64,000 bases of DNA from Alopecurus myosuroides. Lineage: Eukaryota > Streptophyta > Magnoliopsida > Poales > Poaceae. The position numbers were made by a program, and so were the translations under genes. Shown piece after piece: positions 10,536 to 22,245 of the stretch. The notes under the pieces were generated by a model. It searched no databases and was not told where the DNA came from. It saw only the letters and a list, made by a program, of their open reading frames with translations. The stretch covers positions 19,587,639 to 19,651,638 of the forward strand of contig CM054062.1 of assembly GCA_028641055.1 (NCBI GenBank), read 5' to 3'. Positions within the stretch are counted from its first letter, which is position 1. The number at the start of each line of letters is the position of its first letter.

Positions 10536-11332
10536 TCGAAAGCCTCAAAAGTATGTTCCAGGCTCAAGCAAAGACTGAGAGGTATCAAGTCTCTCAAGCT
10601 TTGCTTGGCTGTAAGCTGAAAGACGGCGATCCACTGAGTCCGCATGTAATCAAGATGATTGGTTACATACAGTCTTTGGATCGGCTGGGCTTCCCAATTA
10701 ACGAAGAGTTCGCTACTGATATAATTCTGAACTCTCTTCCTAGTGCGTATGGTTCGTTCATCTCGAACTACCATATGCATGGTATGGATAAGAGTATCAC
10801 TGAATTACATGGGATGCTCAAAACGGCAGAGGCTGATATCAAGAAAGGCACCAGTCAAGTGTTGATGGTGCAGAATAAGGCTAAGTTCAAGAAGAGTTCT
10901 TGGACTAAGAAGAAGAAGGATAAGTCAGGAGGTAGCGCCCATGGCCCTGTCCAGAGTGCTCCCTCAAAGACTAAGCCTTCTCCTACAGCCGGAGCCAATT
11001 GCTTCTATTGCAAGCAAGATGGCCACTGGAAGAGGAACTGCACCAAGTATTTGGCTGACAGAGCCAAGAGTGGAGGTGTGACTTCCAACTCAGGTACGCT
11101 TGTGTGCAATGTTATAGACATTTATCTTGCTGATGCGCCTAATAGTTCTTGGGTATATGATACCGGATCAGTTATTCACATATGCAACTCGTTGCAGGGA
11201 CTGGTAAGAACTAGGAGCGTGGCAAGAGGAGAGGTTGACATTCGGGTCGGCAACAAGGCGAGAGTCGCTGCGTTGGAAGTCGGCACGATGCAACTTCATT
11301 TACCTTTCAGGATTTATTTTGGAACTAAATAA
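10532..11332 (+). pseudogene. Copia gag C-terminal part and protease start (copy 1)
   Basis: A 266-residue frame continuing gag. It contains the zinc knuckle C-x2-C-x4-H-x4-C (Cys157, Cys160, His165, Cys170 of this frame), which binds RNA in the particle. A Lys-rich stretch (about residues 115-135) precedes it. The protease motif WVYDTGS follows, with the catalytic Asp at residue 210. The frame ends early through an extra T at about 11305-11310 that copy 2 does not have; the correct frame resumes in the 11235-12560 reading. Confidence 0.88.
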
Positions 11333-12560
11333 TTGTTATTATGTTCCAGCGCTTAGTCGAAACATTATTTCCGCCTCATGTTTGATGAGACAAGGTTATG
11401 AGTCGAATATTAAGAATAATGGTTGTTCTTTATATTTGAAAGATATGTTTCATGGCTTTGCACCCGTTCAGAACGGGTTATTTATTTTAAATCTTGATAG
11501 TGAATCGGTCTATAACATAAATGTTAAAAGGTTGAAACCAAATGATCTGAATATGACTTACTTTTGGCATTGTCGGCTTGGTCATATAAGTTGGAAGCGC
11601 ATGAAGAAGCTCCATGATGATGGACTTCTAACTTCGTTTGACTTAGAGTCATTCGATACATGCGAATCATGCCTACTAGGCAAGATGACCAAGACACCTT
11701 TTGCAAGGAGTTGTGAAAGGGCGTCCGACTTGTTGGAACTAATACATAGTGATGTATGTGGTCCAATGAGCACGACAGCCAGAGGTGGTTATGAGTACTT
11801 CATTACCTTCACTGATGATTTGAGTAGGTATGGATATATCTATTTAATGAAACACAAGTCGGAAGCCTTTGAAAAGTTCAAGGAATTCCAGAGTGAGGTA
11901 CAAAATCAACTCGGCAAGAAAATAAAGTTTCTACGGTCGGACCGTGGAGGCGAGTACATGAGCCATGAGTTTGATGACCATCTAAAGAGTTGTGGAATAG
12001 TTCCTCAACTCACTCCGCCGGGTACACCGCAGAGAAACGGTGTATCGGAACGGAGAAATCAGACCTTGTTGGACATGGTACGATCAATGATGAGTCGGAC
12101 AGATCTACCTTTATCATTTTGGGGTTATTGTCTAGAAACTGCAGCTTTCACACTAAACAGAGTACCATCAAAGTCAGTAGAGAAGACACCACATGAGATG
12201 TGGACGGGCAAAAAGCCAAGTTTGTCTTTTCTTAAGATTTGGGGTTGTGAGGCATTTGTCAAGCGACTTCAGTCGGACAAGCTCACGCCCAAGTCGGATA
12301 AGTGTATTTTCGTGGGGTATCCGAGGGAAACCTTGGGGTACTACTTCTACAACCGGGAAGAGGGCAAAGTGTTTGTCGCTCGGAATGGTGTCTTCCTTGA
12401 GAAAGAGTTTCTCAGTCGGGAAGTCAGTGGGAGCACGGTGCAACTCGAAGAAATTCGAGAAGAACCAGCTAGGGGCGAGTCGGCAATGGCCTTGGAGGCT
12501 GAGCCGGTCGTGGTACCTACACCGGTTACAGCACCTGAACCTCGGAGATCTGCCAGATAA
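11311..12560 (+). pseudogene. Copia integrase (copy 1)
   Basis: The open frame 11235-12560 is meaningful from about 11311. It holds the GAG-pre-integrase segment (FWHCRLGHISWKRMKKLHDDG, then C-x2-C in TCESCLLGK) and the integrase core with the DD35E triad: Asp in IHSDVCGP (11751), Asp in RSDRGGEY (11940) and Glu in GVSERRN (12048). The spacing between the second Asp and Glu is 35 residues. The enzyme would insert the cDNA into the host chromosome. The frame ends at TAA 12558-12560, before RT; the same stop is in copy 2. Confidence 0.9.
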
Positions 12561-14171
12561 CAGAGTGCTCGAGATGTTTTACTGTTAGACAGTAATGAGC
12601 CGGCAACTTATTCGGAAGCGATGGTGGGATCTGATTCCGAGTCATGGCTTGGAGCCATGAGATCCGAGTTAAAGTCCATGGATGAAAACCAAGTTTGGAA
12701 TTTGGTTGATCTGCCTGACGGTGCAAGACCCGTCGAGTGCAAATGGGTCTTTAAGAAGAAAATTGATATGGATGGAAATATTTCCGTCTATAAAGCACGA
12801 CTTGTCGCGAAGGGGTTCCGACAGGTTCAAGGAGTTGACTACGACGAGACCTTCTCGCCCGTAGCGATGCTTAAATCAATTCGGATCATGTTAGCCATAG
12901 CAGCCTATTTCGACTATGAGATATGGCAGATGGATGTCAAGACGGCTTTCCTTAATGGAAATTTAACTGAGGACGTGTATATGATACAGCCCGAAGGTTT
13001 TGTCGATCCGGCTAATGCTGACAAGGTATGCAAACTTCAGAAATCCATTTATGGGTTGAAGCAAGCATCTCGGAGTTGGAACATTCGCTTTGATGAGGTA
13101 GTCAAATCGTTTGGCTTCATCAAGAGTGATCATGATTCTTGTTTATACAAGAAGTTTAGTGGGAGCAAAGTAAACTTTCTAATCTTATATGTGGATGACA
13201 TATTACTGATTGGAAATGATGTCATGATGTTGCAAGAAACCAAAGAGTCATTGGAAAGGAGTTTCTCAATGAAAGATTTGGGTGAGGCGACTTACATATT
13301 AGGAATCAGGATCTATAGAGATAGATCAAGGCGGCTCATTGGATTGAGTCAGAGTACTTATCTGGACAAGGTTTTGAAGAAATTAAAAATGGAAGAGTCC
13401 AAGAAGGGATTCTTACCGATGTCCCATGGTATAAAACTTAGCAGGACTCAGTGTCCTTCGACGACTGATGAGCGAAGTCAGATGAGTGTGATTCCGTATG
13501 CTTCGGCAATCGGATCCATCATGTATGCCATGATTTGTACTAGGCCAGATGTTTCCTATGCTCTAAGTGTTACGAGCAGATACCAGGCTGACCCTGGCAA
13601 AGCCCACTGGGCAGCGGTTAAAAACATTCTTAAGTATTTGAGAAATACTAAGGAAATGTTCCTAGTTTATGGAGGTGATGAGGAATTCAGTGTAAAGGGT
13701 TACACGGATGCGAGTTATCTCACCGACTCAGATGATTCTCGTTCGCAATCTGGATACGTGTTCGTGATGAACGGAGGGGCTGTGAGCTGGAAGAGTTCCA
13801 AGCAAGATACGGTGTCTGCATCTACAACAGAGGCTGAGTATATTGCTGCCTCAGAGGCGGCAAAGGAAGCTGTTTGGATCAGGAATCTCCTGATTGATCT
13901 TGGTGTGGTTCAGGGCGCATCCAATCCTTTGGACGTATATTGTGACAACAATGGTGCTATCGCACAGGCCAAGGAACCTAGACAACACCAGAAGAACAAA
14001 CATATACTCATGCGGTACCACCTCATTCGCCAGTTTGTCGAACAAGGTGATATCAAGTTATGCAAAGTACACACGGATGCAAATATTGCAGATCCGTTGA
14101 CAAAGGCGCTACCACAGCCTAAGCATGAGGCGCACACGAGAGGCATGGGCATTCGATGCCTAGGCATATGA
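12561..14171 (+). pseudogene. Copia reverse transcriptase and RNase H (copy 1)
   Basis: Same frame as the integrase, after the TAA at 12558-12560; the first Met is at 12621. The 516-residue frame has WLGAMRSELKSMDENQVW, the RT fingers (CKWVFKKK, KARLVAKGF), the DVKTAFLNG motif with a catalytic Asp, and the YVDD box at residues 190-193 (13188). RNase H follows: KGYTDASY, then STTEAEYIA, then VYCDNNGAIA, which carry its acidic residues. It ends normally at TGA 14169-14171, just before the purine tract. The domain itself looks intact; expression would need read-through of the stop upstream. Confidence 0.92.
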
Positions 14172-14190
14172 TGCCAAGATGATTGACTCT

Positions 14191-14206
14191 AGTGCAAGTG
14201 GGAGAC
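14191..14206 (+). other. Polypurine tract, Copia copy 1
   Basis: GTGCAAGTGGGAGAC-type purine-rich stretch immediately before LTR2; the priming site for plus-strand DNA. Confidence 0.8.
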
Positions 14207-15536
14207 TGTTGGGAATATGCCCTAGAGGCAATCATAGATGATGTAATTCCCAATGTATTCATAAAGTTATTAAGTTGTCCTTGTTTTGAACATCTGATAT
14301 ATGTCATTGAATATGTGATTCGATTGTGGAACTATATATTCATGTTGTTCATACTAGATTGTCCTTGGTCATTTAGGTTGTGCTGGACACACACCCTAGA
14401 CTAATGTGAGTGTTGGCTGATGACACGGTTCCACTTGTCATGGGCATGGTGATGCCATTCCAACGTTCACGGACTTGGCTAAAGAGTTTAGCAAGTCGGA
14501 CTGACCCACATTGAGATGCAACGATCAAGTCGTCATTTGCATGTCTCAATCAATGTAATCCTTAGACCTGAGGTTGTCGCACAATCCGAGTTGTGGATCA
14601 CCGACTTAGGTTCTGTCAAACATTGTTCTGTGACAAGGCAACTATAAAGGCAGAGTTCGGGTCGAATGAGAAGCAAGCTGCGTAATGTGGATAATCAAGA
14701 TGGGATTTTGCCCCTCCGAATGGAGAGATATTCTCTGGGCCCTCTCGAGTGATATGATTCAGGAAGCATGGCCATGCGCGACTCAGTTAAGTGTTAACTT
14801 TGTCGGTTGACTAAGAGTTAGTCAGATGAATCACATGTCACAGATCGAGAAGAGAGTTGAGCTATTTAAGGGATGACGATAAATCGCCTATAGCTCGACA
14901 AGGTATATCGTGAGGCAAAAGGGACTAAGATGAATATCACATTGAAAGGTATGTCGTCATGACTCAATGGAACTTGGGAGTCGGCACGTTTTGCTAGGAG
15001 CCGCTACCGATTGATCGATTGAGAGTAGGACTCCAATCGTGTCCAAGTCGCCATGAGCCTGCAGGGTCGCACACTTAAGAGCGGGAGCAAGTATTGGTCG
15101 GGTTGGACCCGAACCGGAAATGGACTGGTTTTGTGAGTCGGACTCACAGAGGGAATGGGCCACAAGTGTTGTGAAGCCCATCACCATACGCTATATAAAG
15201 AGGGGCGCAGGTTGCCCAGCGGGCACGTTAGTCCACTCTCCCATGCGTTGGGAACCCTAGCCCCACTCAGTCCAGCCGCCGCACCGGACCTAGCAGTCCG
15301 CCGTCGGAGCTCCTCCTCGTACGTGTGGATACCGGCAGAGGTGCTGTACGTTCAGCACTTCGACGTTCGAGGGATTGGATCGGCCGGACCGGATCGTGGG
15401 ACTGCACTGCCCCGACGCGCTGCATCGATAATCCGCACCTGCGCGTCTAGTGGTAATACTCGTGGCCTTCTACCTCGGCTAGATCTTGGAAGCATCGCGT
15501 AGGAAAAGTTTTTGTTTATCTCTACGCGTTCCAACA
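14207..15536 (+). repeat. Copia LTR2, shared middle LTR (1330 bp)
   Basis: Serves as 3' LTR of copy 1 and 5' LTR of copy 2. It agrees with LTR3 where LTR1 differs, and with LTR1 where LTR3 differs, at the positions I checked. It is preceded by a purine tract and followed by a primer site, so it is complete at both ends. Confidence 0.95.
15192..15199 (+). promoter_or_regulatory. TATA box in Copia LTR2
   Basis: TATATAAA at offset 985 of the LTR, as in LTR1. Confidence 0.7.
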
Positions 15537-15537
15537 G

Positions 15538-15549
15538 TGGTATCAGAGC
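15538..15549 (+). other. Primer-binding site, Copia copy 2
   Basis: TGGTATCAGAGC one base after LTR2; initiator-Met tRNA complement. Confidence 0.92.
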
Positions 15550-16934
15550 GGTAGCCTCTGGTATTAGGCCCGAGATCCGTACATATGTGATATGTAGTTA
15601 GCGTTAGATGTGATCTAATTGCTGTTTTGGTGGTCGTTCTATGAGATAGATCGGTTTTGTATAAGGTTGATTGGATCAATCGTACTCAGGGTTAATGGAT
15701 GATTAGGTTTCCGTGATCATACTGCTAAGGTCGTGAAACAACTTACCCTTACCGGTCGCTTTCCGCCATCGGGGTATACCGTGACACATAAATCCAGTTG
15801 CGGTGATCGAAGATCAAAGAGTTTGGTCGAATCGGAATACGGATCAGATTCGGGTAAAATCGTTTTATCCGATGAAGAAATCCATGATCGGAATGCAGAT
15901 GAGATCTGCGTTTTCCGAAATCGTCGGGCGCTGCCCGTACCCGCGAGGGGCGCTGCCCCTTCGATCCCCGCCCGCTATCCGGATAGCGGGACCGCCGGCT
16001 TCGCCCTGTCGTAGCGCCTTAGATGTCGTTGCGAGTTTCACAACTCCGGTAGATATCGTATCTATGCATAACTTGTTTTTGCAGGAAGTTGTGAATGGTA
16101 TGGCTTATGTGCATGTGATGTGTGTAATCCATACGTGATCTGCGTATCATGTTTATGTCAGCCGGCTGGAGCCTAGGTGCTGTCATTTTATTGTATACCG
16201 GCCTGCGTGTCGGATTCTCTATGTAAATTTTGATTTACTAGCTAGTGTAGCTTGTTGGAGAACCCGGAAGGCATGCAAGTCGATGTACAAGTCGGCTACA
16301 TGGAGCAAGATGGCACGTGACAAGAGTTGGCATGAGCCGACTTGCAAGCTTCGTGGAGATGGAGATCACCATGAAGAGAGCCATACCATTTCACATTATA
16401 ATTGCTTTATTTGTGTTATTGTTATGTCTCTATTTACCTCTATTTAGATAGTTGGTAGATTCTTTAATCCCTCAAAGAAGGTCTAGTCGGTCGCCCCGCC
16501 AGTGCTGCACCATCACAAGTCGGACATTCTTGGTAGTGGGCTCATAAAATTGAGGTGCTACCAATTCTTTCCGGTTAGGTGGGTTTGAGTCGGACTCTTA
16601 CAAGCAGAAGCACTTGGTAATCTAGACGAGTCCATCACAACGGTTGTGGGGCTCGGGGCGAGATAGGTTGGGAGCCGGGGCATGTGATGTCACCCAACTA
16701 ACAGGAGTCGTATTGGATACGATTGGCAAGGTGTTGCCTACCTAGATCACTTGACGGCTAGCGGTGATGCTAAAGCTCACTAGTCGGCTTGCTTATTTAG
16801 GATCTTGAATCACTTAGCAACCATCGGAGGGATGTTGGTTCTAGTGGGAGCATAAGTATTAAAGCGTTTAATATGCCTGCTCTTTTATGAATACATGTCT
16901 TAAGTGTTTTTTGCGTATTTTCTGTTGTAGATCA
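15550..16934 (+). other. Copia leader, copy 2
   Basis: Nearly identical to the copy 1 leader with scattered substitutions, and again without a coding domain. The palindrome is kept. Confidence 0.6.
15971..15990. repeat. 20-bp perfect palindrome in Copia leader, copy 2
   Basis: Same palindrome as 9266-9285. The neighbouring hairpin has a C-to-T change in the spacer (CCCGTACCC), while the palindrome itself is unchanged. Confidence 0.9.
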
Positions 16935-17240
16935 ATGGCACATAGCAACCTTCCTCAGTTGTCCATGTTTGCGTTGAGGTCAATCCTAGAGAAAGATAAG
17001 CTTAATGGAACTAATTTCACCAACTGGTATCGTAATCTGAGGATAGTCCTCAAGCATGACAAGAAAGAACATGTTCTAGAAACTCCACTTCCAGATGAGC
17101 CTGATGACGATGCGACTGTCGCTGTCATGAATGCCTACCGTAAGGCTAGAGATGAGTCTACGGAAATCAGCTGTCTTATGCTTGCACACATGGAACCGGA
17201 CTTGCAGCAGCAGTTCGAGAATGTGAGGCCTACGATATGA
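16935..17240 (+). pseudogene. Copia gag, N-terminal piece (copy 2)
   Basis: ATG at 16935 (MAHSNLPQLSMF). Same content and same early TGA as copy 1; two amino-acid differences were noticed near the start (Pro/His and Val/Ala). The one-base frameshift near 17220-17230 is shared with copy 1, so it predates the duplication or belongs to the source element. Confidence 0.85.
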
Positions 17241-19264
17241 TCGAAAGCCTCAAAAGTATGTTCCAGGCTCAAGCAAAGACTGAGAGGTATCAAGTCTCTC
17301 AAGCTTTGCTTGGCTGTAAGCTGAAAGACGGCGATCCACTGAGTCCGCATGTAATCAAGATGATTGGTTACATACAGTCTTTGGATCGGCTGGGCTTCCC
17401 AATTAACGAAGAGTTCGCTACTGATATAATTCTGAACTCTCTTCCTAGTGCGTATGGTTCGTTCATCTCGAACTACCATATGCATGGTATGGATAAGAGT
17501 ATCACTGAATTACATGGGATGCTCAAAACGGCAGAGGCTGATATCAAGAAAGGCACCAGTCAAGTGTTGATGGTGCAGAATAAGGCTAAGTTCAAGAAGA
17601 GTTCTTGGACTAAGAAGAAGAAGGATAAGTCAGGAGGTAGCGCCCATGGCCCTGTCCAGAGTGCTCCCTCAAAGACTAAGCCTTCTCCTACAGCCGGAGC
17701 CAATTGCTTCTATTGCAAGCAAGATGGCCACTGGAAGAGGAACTGCACCAAGTATTTGGCTGACAGAGCCAAGAGTGGAGGTGTGACTTCCAACTCAGGT
17801 ACGCTTGTGTGCAATGTTATAGACATTTATCTTGCTGATGCGCCTAATAGTTCTTGGGTATATGATACTGGATCAGTTATTCACATATGCAACTCGTTGC
17901 AGGGACTGGTAAGAACTAGGAGCGTGGCAAGAGGAGAGGTTGACATTCGGGTCGGCAACAAGGCGAGAGTCGCTGCGTTGAAAGTCGGCACGATGCAACT
18001 TCATTTACCTTCAGGATTTATTTTGGAACTAAATAATTGTTATTATGTTCCAGCGCTTAGTCGAAACATTATTTCCGCCTCATGTTTGATGAGACAAGGT
18101 TATGAGTCGAATATTAAGAATAATGGTTGTTCTTTATATTTGAAAGATATGTTTCATGGCTTTGCACCCGTTCAGAACGGGTTATTTATTTTAAATCTTG
18201 ATAGTGAATCGGTCTATAACATAAATGTTAAAAGGTTGAAACCAAATGATCTGAATATGACTTACTTTTGGCATTGTCGGCTTGGTCATATAAGTTGGAA
18301 GCGCATGAAGAAGCTCCATGATGATGGACTTCTAACTTCGTTTGACTTAGAGTCATTCGATACATGCGAATCATGCCTACTAGGCAAGATGACCAAGACA
18401 CCTTTTGCAAGGAGTTGTGAAAGGGCGTCCGACTTGTTGGAACTAATACATAGTGATGTATGTGGTCCAATGAGAACGGCAGCCAGAGGTGGTTATGAGT
18501 ACTTCATTACCTTCACTGATGATTTGAGTAGGTATGGATATATCTATTTAATGAAACACAAGTCGGAAGCCTTTGAAAAGTTCAAGGAATTCCAGAGTGA
18601 GGTACAAAATCAACTCGGCAAGAAAATAAAGTTTCTACGGTCGGACCGTGGAGGCGAGTACATGAGCCATGAGTTTGATGACCATCTAAAGAGTTGTGGA
18701 ATAGTTCCTCAACTCACTCCGCCGGGTACACCGCAGAGAAACGGTGTATCGGAACGGAGAAATCGGACCTTGTTGGACATGGTACGATCAATGATGAGTC
18801 GGACAAATCTACCTTTATCATTTTGGGGTTATTGTCTAGAAACTGCAGCTTTCACACTAAACAGAGTACCATCAAAGTCAGTAGAGAAGACACCACATGA
18901 GATGTGGACGGGCAAAAAGCCAAGTTTGTCTTTTCTTAAGATTTGGGGTTGTGAGGCATTTGTCAAGCGACTTCAGTCGGACAAGCTCACGCCCAAGTCG
19001 GATAAGTGTATTTTCGTGGGGTATCCGAGGGAAACCTTGGGGTACTACTTCTACAACCGGGAAGAGGGCAAAGTGTTTGTCGCTCGGAATGGTGTCTTCC
19101 TTGAGAAAGAGTTTCTCAGTCGGGAAGTCAGTGGGAGCACGGTGCAACTCAAAGAAATTCGAGAAGAACCAGCTAGGGGCGAGTCGGCAATGGCCTTGGA
19201 GGCTGAGCCGGTCGTGGTACCTACACCGGTTACAGCACCTGAACCTCGGAGATCTGCCAGATAA
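17237..19264 (+). pseudogene. Copia gag C-terminal part, protease and integrase (copy 2)
   Basis: One uninterrupted 675-residue frame, which makes this the better copy. In order: gag C-terminal part, zinc knuckle C-x2-C-x4-H-x4-C (about residues 157-170), a Lys-rich stretch before it, protease with WVYDTGS (Asp near 210), the pre-integrase HCRLGH/C-x2-C segment and the DD35E integrase core. The C-terminal part includes the GKKPSLSFLKIWGC and KCIFVGY segments typical of Copia integrase. It ends at TAA 19262-19264, in frame with the RT that follows. The N-terminal gag is lost to the shared frameshift, so no full polyprotein can be made. Confidence 0.92.
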
Positions 19265-20875
19265 CAGAGTGCTCGAGATGTTTTACTGTTAGACAGTAAT
19301 GAGCCGGCAACTTATTCGGAAGCGATGGTGGGATCTGATTCCGAGTCATGGCTTGGAGCCATGAGATCCGAGTTAAAGTCCATGGATGAAAACCAAGTTT
19401 GGAATTTGGTTGATCTGCCTGACGGTGCAAGACCCGTCGAGTGCAAATGGGTCTTTAAGAAGAAAATTGATATGGATGGAAATATTTCCGTCTATAAAGC
19501 ACGACTTGTCGCGAAGGGGTTCCGACAGGTTCAAGGAGTTGACTACGACGAGACCTTCTCGCCCGTAGCGATGCTTAAATCAATTCGGATCATGTTAGCC
19601 ATAGCAGCCTATTTCGACTATGAGATATGGCAGATGGATGTCAAGACGGCTTTCCTTAATGGAAATTTAACTGAGGACGTGTATATGATACATCCCGAAG
19701 GTTTTGTCGATCCGGCTAATGCTGACAAGGTATGCAAACTTCAGAAATCCATTTATGGGTTGAAGCAAGCATCTCGGAGTTGGAACATTCGCTTTGATGA
19801 GGTAGTCAAATCGTTTGGCTTCATCAAGAGTGATCATGATTCTTGTTTATACAAGAAGTTTAGTGGGAGCAAAGTAAACTTTCTAATCTTATATGTGGAT
19901 GACATATTACTGATTGGAAATGATGTCATGATGTTGCAAGAAACCAAAGAGTCATTGGAAAGGAGTTTCTCAATGAAAGATTTGGGTGAGGCGACTTACA
20001 TATTAGGAATCAGGATCTATAGAGATAGATCAAGGCGGCTCATTGGATTGAGTCAGAGTACTTATCTGGACAAGGTTTTGAAGAAATTAAAAATGGAAGA
20101 GTCCAAGAAGGGATTCTTACCGATGTCCCATGGTATAAAACTTAGCAAGACTCAGTGTCCTTCGACGACTGATGAGCGAAGTCAGATGAGTGTGATTCCG
20201 TATGCTTCGGCAATCGGATCCATCATGTATGCCATGATTTGTACTAGGCCAGATGTTTCCTATGCTCTAAGTGTTACGAGCAGATACCAGGCTGACCCTG
20301 GCAAAGCCCACTGGGCAGCGGTTAAAAACATTCTTAAGTACTTGAGAAATACTAAGGAAATGTTCCTAGTTTATGGAGGTGATGAGGAATTCAGTGTAAA
20401 GGGTTACACAGATGCGAGTTATCTCACCGACTCAGATGATTCTCGTTCGCAATCTGGATACGTGTTCGTGATGAACGGAGGGGCTGTGAGCTGGAAGAGT
20501 TCCAAGCAAGATACGGTGTCTGCATCTACAACAGAGGCTGAGTATATTGCTGCCTCAGAGGCGGCAAAGGAAGCTGTTTGGATCAGGAATCTCCTGATTG
20601 ATCTTGGTGTGGTTCAGGGCGCGTCCAATCCTTTGGACGTATATTGTGACAACAATGGTGCTATCGCACAGGCCAAGGAACCTAGACAACACCAGAAGAA
20701 CAAACATATACTCATGCGGTACCACCTCATTCGCCAGTTTGTCGAACAAGGTGATATCAAGTTATGCAAAGTACACACGGATGCAAACATTGCAGATCCG
20801 TTGACAAAGGCGCTACCACAGCCTAAGCATGAGGCGCACACGAGAGGCATGGGCATTCGATGCCTAGGCATATGA
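19265..20875 (+). pseudogene. Copia reverse transcriptase and RNase H (copy 2)
   Basis: Same frame as the preceding integrase; the Met-initiated frame is 19325-20875 (516 residues). It has the same motifs as copy 1: DVKTAFLNG, YVDD, KGYTDASY, STTEAEYIA and VYCDNNGAIA. A few substitutions separate the copies (Gln/His after VYMI, Arg/Lys after KLS). It ends at TGA 20873-20875 before the purine tract. The enzyme domain looks intact, but it is cut off from gag and integrase by the in-frame TAA. Confidence 0.92.
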
Positions 20876-20894
20876 TGCCAAGATGATTGACTCT

Positions 20895-20910
20895 AGTGCA
20901 AGTGGGAGAC
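20895..20910 (+). other. Polypurine tract, Copia copy 2
   Basis: Same purine-rich stretch as before LTR2, directly before LTR3. Confidence 0.8.
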
Positions 20911-22240
20911 TGTTGGGAATATGCCCTAGAGGCAATCATAGATGATGTAATTCCCAATGTATTCATAAAGTTATTAAGTTGTCCTTGTTTTGAACATCTG
21001 ATATATGTCATTGAATATGTGATTCGATTGTGGAACTATATATTCATGTTGTTCATACTAGATTGTCCTTGGTCATTTAGGTTGTGCTGGACACACACCC
21101 TAGACTAATGTGAGTGTTGGCTGATGACACGGTTCCACTTGTCATGGGCATGGTGATGCCATTCCAACGTTCACGGACTTGGCTAAAGAGTTTAGCAAGT
21201 CGGACTGACCCACATTGAGATGCAACGATCAAGTCGTCATTTGCATGTCTCAATCAATGTAATCCTTAGACCTGAGGTTGTCGCACAATCCGAGTTGTGG
21301 ATCACCGACTTAGGTTCTGTCGAACATTGTTCTGTGACAAGGCAACTATAAAGGCAGAGTTCGGGTCGAATGAGAAGCAAGCTGCGTAATGTGGATAATC
21401 AAGATGGGATTTTGCCCCTCCGAATGGAGAGATATTCTCTGGGCCCTCTCGAGTGATATGATTCAGGAAGCATGGCCATGCGCGACTCAGTTAAGTGTTA
21501 ACTTTGTCGGTTGACTAAGAGTTAGTCAGATGAATCACATGTCACAGATCGAGAAGAGAGTTGAGCTATTTAAGGGATGACGATAAATCGCCTATAGCTC
21601 GACAAGGTATATCGTGAGGCAAAAGGGACTAAGATGAATATCACATTGAAAGGTATGTCGTCATGACTCAATGGAACTTGGGAGTCGGCACGTTTTGCTA
21701 GGAGCCGCTACCGATTGATCGATTGAGAGTAGGACTCCAATCGTGTCCAAGTCGCCATGAGCCTGCAGGGTCGCACACTTAAGAGCGGGAGCAAGTATTG
21801 GTCGGGTTGGACCCGAACCGGAAATGGACTGGTTTTGTGAGTCGGACTCACAGAGGGAATGGGCCACAAGTGTTGTGAAGCCCATCACCATACGCTATAT
21901 AAAGAGGGGCGCAGGTTGCCCAGCGGGCACGTTAGTCCACTCTCCCATGCGTTGGGAACCCTAGCCCCACTCAGTCCAGCCGCCGCACCGGACCTAGCAG
22001 TCCGCCGTCGGAGCTCCTCCTCGTACGTGTGGATACCGGCAGAGGTGCTGTACGTTCAGCACTTCGACGTTCGAGGGATTGGATCGGCCGGACCGGATCG
22101 TGGGACTGCACTGCCCCGACGCGCTGCATCGATAATCCGCACCTGCGCATCTAGTGGTAATACTCGTGACCTTCTACCTCGGCTAGATCTTGGAAGCATC
22201 GCGTAGGAAAAGTTTTTTTTTATCTCTACGCGTTCCAACA
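20911..22240 (+). repeat. Copia LTR3 (1330 bp)
   Basis: Same ends as LTR1 and LTR2. Private changes noticed include CGAACATT for CAAACATT, GCGCATC for GCGCGTC, GTGACC for GTGGCC, and a T in the T-run near 22212-22221. It is followed directly by the TGAAC duplication. Confidence 0.95.
21896..21903 (+). promoter_or_regulatory. TATA box in Copia LTR3
   Basis: TATATAAA at offset 985 of the LTR. From LTR3 it would drive outward transcription into the antisense Gypsy LTR. Confidence 0.65.
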
Positions 22241-22245
22241 TGAAC
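22241..22245. repeat. Target-site duplication TGAAC (right of Copia array)
   Basis: Matches 7497-7501 exactly. Confidence 0.92.

Larger units (their letters stand above)
7502..22240 (+). mobile_element. Tandem Ty1/Copia array: LTR-internal-LTR-internal-LTR
   Basis: Three LTRs of 1330 bp each (7502-8831, 14207-15536, 20911-22240) alternate with two internal regions of 5375 and 5374 bp. Both internal regions carry a plant initiator-Met primer site, a 1.4-kb leader, gag, protease, integrase, RT, RNase H and a purine tract, in Copia order. Only one pair of target duplications (TGAAC, 7497-7501 and 22241-22245) flanks the whole array. The array therefore comes from one insertion followed by unequal recombination or a similar expansion, not from two separate insertions. 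Both copies are defective. Confidence 0.95.
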
